A stretch of DNA of 64,000 nt, taken from NCBI GenBank assembly GCA_019279435.1, contig JAAALK010000084.1, positions 12,604,916 to 12,668,915 on the forward strand, read 5' to 3'. Origin of the DNA: Zizania palustris. Its lineage: Eukaryota > Streptophyta > Magnoliopsida > Poales > Poaceae. The notes under the pieces were generated by a model. That model did not search any database. It was not told the origin of the DNA and saw only the letters and a list, made by a program, of their open reading frames with translations. The first letter of the stretch is position 1; every line of letters begins with the position of its first letter. Below are positions 35,258-47,200 of the stretch, one piece after another. A program made the translations under genes and the position numbers.

Positions 35258-38200
35258 GTACTGCCTGCGGCACTCTGATTTTAAACTTATGGCCTGATGT
35301 GGCTCGATTCTGCCATGAACGAGTAGAGTTTCTGATAAAATACTTGCTACCAGAGGAGATGCTGGCGTCTTTAGCTTCTGAATCGCTGGAACCGTAGAAT
35401 TAGTACCGCTGTTTTGTGATGGAACCGAGGAATGCGTCATTCTTAGTTTGCTACATCAGTGCTGTAATGCTGTATAGTTGTACACACGCTTTACACTGAG
35501 CCGCTTCTACTATATTTTGGATCCCACTGTTGGATTGTTTGCAAATTCAGAAAACGGAAAGAATGTCTTGTTTGATTCTGGCTAGAAATTCGAATTTATA
35601 TCAGTAGAGCATTGCTTGCAACCATCAAGTGAAAATTTGATGGACATTGTTTTTGTTTTTGAGAGTGCACTTCTTGTGCCTGTTTAGTTAGGAGAAAATT
35701 GATTATTTGCCACTCCCAAAAGTGGGCTTCGCAAAATTGCCATTCTCAAGAATGACTTCGTAAAATTACCACTCTCAACATTGCTTATTTGTTTTCAAAA
35801 CCATTTTTTCCTTTTAGCATTTCTGAAATTCCTTTCCAGTTTTCTGGCACCGGAAACAACACTTCTGCCCTTGCTGTGTAGTGTTAAAAGACCTATGCTC
35901 ATGCAGTGCGCCCAACTCATGCACCCTCCGTGTATCCATTGGCGCCGCCGCCGGCCTGCTGCCTGCTTCGCAGCCTCGCGCCCCGCTGCTGGCCCCGTGG
36001 CACCGCTACCTCCGTGCCGCCCTCCTTCAAAAAGCTAGGTAGGGATAAGGTAGAGAAGCAGTTAAAGCTTGAATGTGTGGATTCTTTCAAGAGCTTTGAC
36101 AGCCTGGCTTGTGAGCTTGCATGAGAAGGGCAACGCCTTCAAGGCTGTAAACGTGTAAGTGGCAGGTGCAAAAATTGTTGGAGGCAGTGATGTTTTCACT
36201 GTCTTTCCAGCCTTCCAGGTCGTTGACAATTCGCGAATACAAAAGTGAAAAGGAAGTGAAAACACAACATGGGCAGAAGTGTCATTTCTAAAGCCAAAAA
36301 ATAGAAAAAGAATTTTAGAAATGCTGAAAAGGAGAAAATGGCAGTGAAAAAAAATACAATGATGGGAGTGGCAATTTTATGAAGTCATTTTTGAGAGTGA
36401 CAATTTTGCGAAGCCCACTCTTGAAAGTGGCAAATAACCAATTTTCTTGTTTAGTCAGCTATATGTGTGAGGACTAATTATTCTGACTGAGTCAAGTTCT
36501 TTCATCTAGATATGTAGAGTCAAAATACAAAAAGACATTTGTTGTTGTCCTTTAGTTCCATTAGAATCTGGCCTGGCCATTTGATGCATCGGTAATGCAG
36601 TAGTTACAGAATGTTCTATATGGTGATTTGGGGACTTTTCAGTCCATATTTATCCATACATGTTTGATGGTAGCTTTGGCTTGTTGGATCTGCTTAATTT
36701 GGTCTGATATTGGTTTGAAAGAGTTATTGTCAGTGATGAAAAATCGGCCGATTAGCCGATTAATCGGTGCTCGGCAGCTCTGCAGTTAATTTACTGCATA
36801 ATCGGTCAAATAATCGGAGGGCCGATTAATCGGCTGGTCAAACCGATTAATCGGCGGTCAACCCGATTAATCGCCCCTCCACCGATTAATCGCTGTTTGG
36901 ATTGGAGCTGTCCGAGCCGGATTGCGTCGCCACCGCCAGATCCACGCAGTTGGAGTCAGATCTGCGCTACCGCCAACGGATCCACGCCGCCTCATCGCTT
37001 GGATCCACGCCGCCGCATCTCGACCGCGCCGCTGCCGCATCTGGACCGCGCCGCCGCTGCATCTGGACCGCGCCGCCGCTGCATCTGGACCGCGCCGCCG
37101 CTTCATCTGGACCGCACCGCCGTCGCCGCATCAGAACGCGTCGCCGCCTCGTCAGGACTGCAATGCCGCTGCCACTATTGGATCTACACTTGGACTCTCA
37201 CCATTTCTTCAGAAGAGAGGAAGACTGGAAGAGAGTGTAGAAGGAGAGGCTGAGAAGTGAGGAGGCTGCATCGGGAGAAGCAGCAGGGAAGTCAGAGGCA
37301 CGCTAATCTCTCCACATGACCTTTGCACTTCCTGTTTATCTCTCCTGACACGTGGGCCATATGACTTTTGCACTTCCAATGCACAAGTACTCAAGTACAA
37401 TACATGTATAGTTAAATAATACCAACCGGAGAAAAAAAGATAGGAAATAACGGCTATAGACAGAGTTTAAGTAATTGCAATGTTTATCTATGTATAGTTA
37501 AACCTAAATAATATATTATTTAACTATTAATCGTCCGATTAATTGGTTGACCGATTAATTCAGTTAATCCTCCGATTAACCGATTAATCCTTACTCGGTG
37601 GTCGACCGATCAGTTACCGATCACCGATTTTTTCTAACATTGGTTATTGTTTGTGTGTAGTACAATGTTTGTAATACTACGGTTTTCCATGAGAAATGGA
37701 ATCCAAGAGTATCCCTTGTATGTAAAAAATCATCCGTGTTCAAAATGGAATACAGGGGTATCACTTATATGAAAAAAATCTTTATTGCAAAATGGCTAGA
37801 ACTATAGAGTTATTTGATGTATATGAGTTGTGCATTACTCAATTTTAGGTTAAATTTATTCGGATGTAATGGTTTCATATAAGGTAGGAGCTTCAGAGTT
37901 ATATAAACTTTTATGCTGTTAGCTGAACTGCTGGTACTTTATTTATTCATACTATCAATATCTTTTTTGGCATAATTGGTGCTAGAAGAGATTTTATATG
38001 CCTGTACTTGTTTATTCGTGTCATCTGAATACACTTTTTTCTACAATTTCTCAGATTTTCGATATGATTTGCTCATCGCTTTTGTTAGTCTACTTCTTTC
38101 TTCATTTTTCTATAGTGATGTTTTACCTTTTTCTCTGTCCAGAGGGCTGTCCTTGAGCCAGCAATGCAAGGAAAAGACATGATTGGTCGTGCACGAACTG

Positions 38201-41200
38201 GGACGGGTAAAACATTGGCTTTTGGCATTCCTATCATGGACAGGATTATTCGTTACAACGAGAAGAACGGGTTGGTTACACTTTATCGTCTGGATTTTTA
38301 TTGAACTAGCGGATGGATAAAATTTATTGTGATAATTGCATAGTTTGGTGCATGCAGGAGTTGTAGGAATCCTTTAGCCATAATTTTGGCACCTACTAGA
38401 GAACTTGCTAGACAGGTTGAGAAGGAATTTAAAGAATCTTCTCCCTTGGACTCTCTTTGTGTCTATGGAGGTGTTTCCATTAATCAGCAAATGAGAGTTC
38501 TTAATTATGGTGTTGACGTTGTGGTTGGAACACCAGGTCGAGTTATTGATCTTTTAAGAAGAGGTGTTTTAAACCTTTCTGAGATCCAATTTGTGGTTCT
38601 AGATGAAGCTGATCAGATGTTGGCTGTGGGTTTTGATGAGGATGTTGAGGTGATCATGGAGAATTTACCACAGAACCGTCAAAGTATGCTGTTCTCTGCA
38701 ACAATGCCTAGTTGGATAAGAAAAATCACGAACAAGTACTTGAAAGATCCTGTCATCATTGACCTTGTGAGTGATTTTTTGTCTCATTTTCGCTATGAAT
38801 TTTTATCTTGTTTTTCCTATTGTCTCTTCCATCCATTTCTATGTAACTATTAAGCAATTAATCATTAATACAGAAGTCATGCCTTATCTCAAAACTCTAT
38901 GTCTTCATTTCTTTGTTATAGTTTTCTAGGACCTTGCCATGGTTATATGCGAATGCATTTATGTGTGCTAAGAATAGGTGTTTAGTGATTTATTTGCATG
39001 ATTACAATGTGCCATGTTGAACTGAAGAGATATTAATCCTGGATAAGGAGGATAACAAAATGCAGAATTCATACTGATATAAGAAGCAATGGATGGACCA
39101 CATCTGCATGATTACAAAGATCTCTTGAACTGTTTGATTAATACTAAAAATAGCACTTGGAATTCATCTGAATTGTCCTGAGTGGCATGGTTCTCATGGC
39201 GACGCCTAGGCGTCTGGGTGGGATTTGGGGTTGGGCGTCTGCCTCGCCTTGGTGGAGGGGCGTATGGTGTCCGCCTCAGGCACTGGGCATCTGCCTAGGC
39301 GTGATATGGCGTCGGCTGGATGCCCAGCGTCTGGCGAGCTCCAGGCTGTCTGGCGGCTGACGTGCATGAAAATGAGAAGGGGTGTGGGAAGGAAAAAGCT
39401 GGCAGCCTAGCGCACGGTAGGGAAAACGCACGACTGGCACAAGAGATAGGGCAGAGAGAGAAGAAAGGGAAAAAGGGGGAAGAGAGGCGGCGGCCGGCGG
39501 GTGGACCGGAGATCAAACCACTTCGGCAGCAGCGACAGATCTGCTCGTTGGCGGCGGCAGCTGACAACCAGGGAGTTAGGGGGCCGGCTAGATGCCCTTG
39601 CGCCCGCGCCGGCCATAAGTCAGGCCTACCTTGACAAATCTCCCTCCCTGGAAAAGAAGCTCGTCCTCGAGCTTGAAGAGTGGATATAGCTGACGAAACT
39701 ACTCGACAGTGACCCACGATGCATCTGAGTCGGACTGCCCCAACCAATGCACTAGGACCTCTTTCTTTCCTCGCGCCAGGCGACCTTGAATCACCTTGGC
39801 TGGAACCGGGCAGGCTCGGCCGTGATGTACCGGAGGTAGCTCTCCTGGTTCTGACGGCGTCTTTACTGTGAATTTCTTCAAGAGGCCGACATGGAAGCCA
39901 TCGTGGAGCTTTGCTCATGCCGGAAGTTGCAAGCGATATGCCACTTCCCCAATGCGTTTCGTCACCTTGAACGGCCCGTAGAACTTTGGGCCTAGCTTAC
40001 CACGCCCCTTCACATCCAGAGACGCAATCGACCGGTGAAGAAGCCGCAGCCAGACCCAATCACCGACGGTGAACTCCAGCTGTCGATGCTTGCGGTCGTA
40101 GAATGCTTTATGCCGCTGCTGCGCCTGCTCCAAGCGCTCGCGTACCTCCACCAAGAACTCATCACGTTCCTTCAGTTGAGCCTCCACCATCCGCAGTCGT
40201 GCCTCCCCTAGCGAGTAGGCCTTGAGTGTTGGCGGATCTCGCCCATAGACCACCCGGAACGACGACGTATGCATGGAGGACTGGAATGAGGAATTGTAGC
40301 AGTACTCCACCCATGGCAGCCACCTGAGCCAATCCCGTGGTCGATCACCTGAGAGACATCGAAGATACATGGTTATGATTTTGTTTTTCGCCTCTGACTA
40401 GCCATCCGACTGCGGGTGGAAAGCTAAAGAGAAGTGGAGTGACACCCCGGCCAAGGAGAACAACTCCTGCCAGAATCGTCCTGTGAATGCCGGGTCCCTG
40501 TCGCTCACCATCGAACTCGGTACCCCATGAAGCTTGACGATGGTGTCGAAGAATGCGCGTGCCACTGTTGTCGCTGTGTATGGGTGACCGAGCGGCACAA
40601 AATGTGCTTACTTGGAGAAGCGGTCGACGACGGTGAGGATGACTGTCTTGCTATTGACCTTTGGTAGCCCCTCGATGAAATCGAGGGCAATATCCGCCCA
40701 TACTGTCGATGGCACCTCCAACGGTTGCAGCAATCCGGTCGGCTGCAACTGCTCGGTCTTGTTGCGTTGGCACACAAGACATGCGCGAACAAAGTCGCGG
40801 ATCGCCGTTCGAGTGCCTGGAACGTGGAAATCCACCCAAAGTCGGTGAAGGGTCTTCTCGGTGCCCTCATGGCCTTGACCATGGGCACTGGACATAATGT
40901 CCTGGAGCAGCGGGGAAGAGGCTGGCACAAAGACCTTGCCGTTCATGACCACCAGGCTGTCCACGATGCGCCAATTGTCGCCGTGCTCTCCCTCCTAGAC
41001 CTCCCGCTTCAATCTGATTATGGCGGGGTCCTGTCTCAAATCATCAAAAAGGGTAAAACTTGGGGCCGACAATGCCGAAACATCCATCTGCTCCTCCGAG
41101 TCCCTACGGGATAGTGTGTCGGCCACCACATTAGCAGTGCCCGGCCTGTACTCGACGCGGAAGTTGAACCCGATCAACTTGCTTGCCCATTGATGCTGAG

Positions 41201-44200
41201 GTATCGTCGATAATCTCTAGTCCAACAGAAATTTAAGGCTGATGTGGTCTGTCCGGATCAGAAACGACCGCCCCCACAAATACGGCCTCCAATGCCGTAC
41301 GACCTGGACTAGGCCAATGAGCTCGCGCTCATAAGTGGCCACTTTGGCGTGGCACAATGCGAGCGGCTTGCTGAAGAAAGCAGTGTTCTAAAAGGCGCTA
41401 GGCGCTAGTCGAGCATTGACTGGCCGCCTAGCGCCTAGGGGCGCCTGGGGCGCCTGGGGCTGCACACTCCCACCATACAAGACAACACTATATTTTTTAC
41501 TAAAATAGCAATCAAAACAAAAGTTTTAGCTAAGTTTGAGTATATCAACATGTATGATGTATAAATATCATTCCATTCATTCAATCATTTGGTGATTTCG
41601 AATAATTTGTTAATATTAAGTAGAAGTATGAACTTACCACATTTTGAAGACTTGTACTGTCACACTCTTGTATCCTTGCCACAAGCCAACAATTAGGTAA
41701 TGACCATGCCTCGTATAGAATGCAAATAGAATAAAATTAATAACATACCAATAAAAATGAGATGGAATGGTAGATGGAAATATGCAATCAAATGTTTACC
41801 TTGAAGGCTTGAACAAGTTGGTGCATATCTGATAGCCTGAACAATAGCTACAACACAAAACAAAGAACAAAGAACAAATGAAGTTGAACAATTAGAGTAT
41901 CAAAATTAAACATTTAGGAAACAAGTTCAAAATCCAAACATAATTGTTTCAAGGAAATAACAAAATAGGTCCAAATGTCCAATAGGCAATAGCTAGTACA
42001 ATAAGTCCACACTCTAATTCCACATCCAGTCATCCACAAGACTCAATTGTCATTTATCAATCCTCATCCTCTTGATCATAGTTCTTTGATGGAAGGACTT
42101 CATCTTTGTCAGATTCAAAATCAATCTCCTCTTCATCCTCATTGGCCTCCTCTTCATCATCTCCAGAATTAAAGTCATCATCATGAAGATCTCTCATCCT
42201 AGTACTTCTACGAGGTCTAGTTGCTTCAGTAGCTCCACTTGCTTCATTAATAAGTCTAAAAGAAAGTCCTGAGACAGGATCAATATCCTCATCATCGGCT
42301 CCATCAATGATCCAACCTTGGGCATGATATGCATCTATAGCTAGGAGCACATCTTTATTATTGCCATTACGCTTCTCTGTCTTCTTCAACAACCTTGCAT
42401 TGAATTGAACATATACTAGGTTGTTTAGGCAGCCAACTCCAAGTCTATTTCTCTTCTTTGTATGAACCTAACAATCGGATTATATAAATGTTAAATGATA
42501 ATAGCTAACAATCCTAACATAGAATGGGAAAGTACAAAACTTAAGTACTTGAGGTTTGTAAATACCATATCAAATGTGCTCCAGTTCCTTTCACAGCCAG
42601 ATGCACTAGAGGTCAAAGAGAGGATTCGTATAGCCATTTTTTGTAAAAGAGGAACATGACATCCATATGTTGCCCACCAATCAGCTGTGTTTATTCAAAT
42701 GATTAAAGTGCATTCTTATAGTACCGCTGTTAAAAAAATGAAGGCTCACACATTTGCCTAAACTCATCATTATCTATTGCATTGAAAGGAATAGCTATAG
42801 ACAAAAAACATAAGTTATAAGAATGAGTAACTAATTGAATAATACATAGCAACCACTAAACAAAGTGAACAAACAAGATATGAATGAGTTATAGTGTTGT
42901 ACCCTTAGCATATAGCCATCTTGCAACATATTGCTTGACCTTATAGATTTTCTCCTTCCAAATTGCCTCATCCATTCTTTGTTGCTTAAATTGTTTTGAT
43001 GTCAAAGGAATAGAAGGGTCGATAGGAGTTGAATACATATCCATAGGCCATATATTCTTTCTTCTAGTTGTTGCATCCCCCTCACATTCATCCTCTTCGT
43101 CACTTTCAATTGTCACACTATCTCTAACCTCCTGTTGACGTTCTATCTTGGCCCTTTTCTTCACTTTTGCACTATCAATGTTATTCTTGCATTTCTCTTG
43201 TTCTTCTTTTGTTGATTTAGGGCAAGCCCTCACATTGCCCCTTATGTGAGCAATATGCTCTTTAATCCTACGTACCCCTCCAGACATTCTATGACCACAT
43301 AGCAAACATTCAACCTTGTATTTATTGTTTGGGTCATATGTCTTGCCGAAATCCCATCCCAAATCATTGGAATTTCTCTTATGGAGAAGCACATCACTTA
43401 TTTTGACAGTAGCACTAGCGGTTGATGAAAACCTACATGTGCATAATAAATTAGGCATTGATAATTTGTATTAACTCTTAATAACATAATTGATATTTCA
43501 CAATTCACAAAAGCAACAATTTTGCACTTACAAGTATATAACATGATAAGTTGACAACATCTACCCCAATCAACCACCATCCAATAACCAATTAACCATT
43601 GACCAAAGTATGAAATAACCACCACATACAACATCATTCCAACAACCATCCACCAACACCAAAGTATTAAACCACCACCACATACAAGATGAAAAAATAT
43701 AGGACAAACAAAACGATTAGTATAATATACATTAATTTCAACTTGAAACATGAAACTTTAGTGATTTAGTCACTTGCTCGATGTTCTCGGGTTGGACGAC
43801 ATGGTTAAAATTGCAAGAGCCTAGAAGTTAAAAACTGAAAATGTAGGCAAATTATAATTAATAATTAACTTAGAATATGAATGTATGAATCAGTGAATTA
43901 CATTCTACAAATCTACATTCTACAAATTTACATTAATACATTGACTACAATCACAACATTTATTCATTTACAAATTACAAAATCAGTATGTGCAACAGAC
44001 AACAGTGCAAAGTGCAAATAACTAACAAGGCAGAAATTGTAAAGGCCTAAAGGGCAAAGGCAAACCGGACTGGCTGGGGCCTGGAGCGGACTCTGGGCGT
44101 AGGGCGCTAGAGTGCGTGAGCAGCAGCACTCCGGCGGACTGAGCCGCGCCGAAGACCAGAGGGCAGAGCTGTGCGACCGGAGACCAGAGGGCAGAGCCGT

Positions 44201-47200
44201 AGAGCGCGATGGAGCACGACTGCACGAGGCTGCCGAAGTCATCGCGCGCGAGGGAAGATTGCCAGATGGAGGCGCGCGCGAGGCCGGATTTCAGACCAGA
44301 GTGCGGCGAACGGCGGCGAGCCGGCGAGGCGACGACGCGTGCGGCGTGACGGCGCGTGCGGCGAGCCTAGGCGCATGCCACAAGGTGAGTACCAGCCACC
44401 AGGAAAATAAAAACCCTAGGTTTTTTTGCGTTTTACCCCCCACAATCCGTTTTTTTGTGTTTTCGCCGTCGCCGCCTAGGGCACCTAGGCGCCGCGGTCA
44501 ACGCCCAGGGCACGATTGACCCACCTAGGCGCCCTAGCTGCCCAGCCGACCGCCAAAGCCCTCCCCGTGGCGCATGGGCGACGCCCAGTGCCTAGCGCCG
44601 CCTAGGCGCCCGCCTAACCCCGCGTTTTAGAACACTGGAAGAAAGCCACCGGCCCGTCTCCTTGATGCAAAACTCCACCGATACCCGAACCCAATGCATC
44701 ACATTCAACAATGAATTCCTTAGTGAAGTTGGGCAGCTGCAATGTTGGTGCTGTGGTGAGAGCTCGCTGTAATGTCGTAAACGAAGCTTCCGCCTCCGAC
44801 CCCCAACTAAACCCGTCCTTGCGAAGATGTGTTAGGGGCTGAGCGATGGTGCCATAGTTGTTAAGGCGTCACCTAATCGTCGCCTAATCGACGATTAGGC
44901 GTCTAGGCGGTCGTCGGCGAATGCCACGGGCGACGACTCACCACAAGTGAGTGTGGCGTCCGCCTCGGCGAATATGGCGCCCGCCTCATCGTGTTTGGCG
45001 TCGTGCGGATGCCTTATTGCTTCACATGGATGACACACGACAATTGTGATGGCTTGACGAGGAGACAACGCCATATCCGATCCACGTCCGAGACGCCTAG
45101 ATGCACCCCACTGCTTGGGGATCCACATCGCCATCTCTGCCCGGCCACCGCCCAGTCGTCGCCGCTTGGTCGCTGCCCAGTCGCCGCCAGATCTGCGCCG
45201 GCATGAGTCTGCCGACCGCTGTGAGAGAGGAGTGGGGAACTGGGCTCTAGGGAGGGGAAGAGACAGCGGGAGAGGGGAGGGAGTGAGGCATGGAACCAGG
45301 AGGAAAGTGAAAAAACAGAGAGGGATGGAGAAAAGTGAGAGGGGAAAAACAGAGAAAGATGGACAAAAGTGAGAAAAAGGAAGAGAGAGGGATGGAGAAA
45401 AGCATGGCAAAAGGCAGGTTTCAAAAAGTATGTGCCATGCTGCCCCAACAAGCCAACAGAGTAGCATTGTGCATAGTTTTTTTCTATAATTACATATAGA
45501 AAAAGTGTTTTAGTTTATCAACTAATTCAGTTAATTTCATGATTAACCCTTGATCTCTAGTCAATTGATCACTGCACCAGCTATCAGTGACTGGTAAACA
45601 TTAATCTATTAGTGACCTAATTAGTATTAAGTGATGATAAATTAATGGTGTTTTCATATTTATTCCCAATACAATTGTGCAATACTATTGCCATGTCATT
45701 TCTATAAAGTGAATATGGCGTTGCCTCGCCGCACGCCATACTCGCCTAAAAGTTGTGAAGGTGGTTTGGCGCCTCACCTCGCTGCGCCGCCATAACAACT
45801 ATGGATGGCGCCGAAGTCCTTGATGAAGCGGCGATAGTACCCGACGAGTCCAAGGAACGACCTGATTGCCTTGGCCGAATGGGGCAGGGGCCAATCCAGT
45901 ATTGCCTGAACCTTTTGTGCATCCATGGCCACGCTGGCTGCTGAAATAACGTGGCCGAGATAGGCCACTGACCGCTCGCCGAAGGTGCACTTTGAGCGTT
46001 TAACCACCAACTGTTGTTCTTGTAATTTAGCCAACACTAGATTGACGTGGCGGAGATGCTTCGACCACGACTTACTGTAGATGAGAATATCGTCGAAAAA
46101 GACTAGGACAAACCGGTGAAGGAATGGGCACAAGGTGTCGTTCATCAATGCTTGAAAGATTGCCAGTTTATGATGAGGAACTCGAATAACCCCTGGCGTG
46201 TCCGGAATGCCGTCTTCTCCACATTGTCTTCGTGCATCCGCACTTGATGGTACCCTGAGCGCAAGTCCAGCTTGGTGAAGAAGACAACACCACGAAGTTC
46301 TTCCAGCAGCTCTTCAACAACTAGGATTGGGAATTTATCCTTGACGGTGTTGTTGTTCAAGGCGCGATAGTCGACGCAGAACCTCCAGGATCCATCCCCT
46401 TTCTTCACCAACAGGACCGGAGCCGAGAACGCCGATGAGCTCGGATGGATCATCCCTTGCCGCAGCATCTCGTCGCACTGGTGTTCCAGTTCAGCCTTCT
46501 GTGTGTGAGCGTAACGGTAGGGCCGAACTGCGACCTGTGGCGACCCCGGCAGTAGACGAATCCGATGACTCCGGCTTTAGCGAGGAGGAAGCTCAGTCGG
46601 CTCTTTGAACAAAGCCTCATAGCGTAGCAGTAGTTCGTCCATCAACTCCCCCTCGGCTGAGTATAGGGTGGCGTCTGGACGTGCCGTGTCCTTGGCCCAC
46701 CACGCCACCTAATGGCCGTTGCGGACGAAGGAGATGTGACGTCGGCCGAAGTCCCACAGGATTGGTCCCAACGACTCAAGCCACTGAACGCCGAGCACCA
46801 TCTCGTAGGATCCTAGTGGAAGCCCATAACAGTCAATGTTGAAGCACTCGCCGTCGATCAACATGGCCATCTTCCTGTAGCACCCTGGACTGGTGATGCG
46901 ATCGCCGTTGGCCACCGCCACTTGTAGGGTGCCCTATGGTGTGAACGCCAATCCGATCCATTCGGCCGCATCGATGTCGATGAAGTTGTGCGTGGACCCC
47001 GAGTCGAGGAGGGTAGCGATTTGGATCCCCTTGATGTCGACAACAAGTTGCATCATCCTTCCAGACCGAGGAGTAATACCTGTGAGGGCGTGGAGGCTGA
47101 TGGTAGGGTCGAGATCGTCCTCGGTGTCCGGCATTCCGTCGTCGTTGTCGATGAGCTCGATGTTGAAAAGTTGCTTGCAGACGAGCTTGTGGCCAGCGTT

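Larger units (their letters stand above)
35258..38142 (+). other. Helicase intron 1 (2885 bp)
   Basis: GT-AG, phase 0. It contains the Mutator-like element 35689-36447 and the hAT-like element 36731-37642. The remaining sequence is AT-rich and ordinary. Confidence 0.85.
41381..44637 (-). mobile_element. hAT element hAT2, 3257 bp, with partial transposase
   Basis: Perfect inverted ends CAGTGTTCTAAAA / TTTTAGAACACTG, the standard CAGTG start of hAT elements, and a perfect 8-bp duplication GAAGAAAG. Both subterminal regions are rich in GCGCCTAGGCGC-like motifs. Inside, on the minus strand, are a BED-type zinc finger frame (42889-43458) and a hAT dimerisation region with acidic tail (42057-42740). 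The catalytic core is missing. It sits in the RNase H region of chromovirus G. Confidence 0.9.

Noticed and set aside
44895..45467. 190-codon minus ORF in hAT3
   Set aside because: Purine/pyrimidine-rich tract gives an open frame with a low-complexity product (FSLPFS repeats); the element is a MITE.
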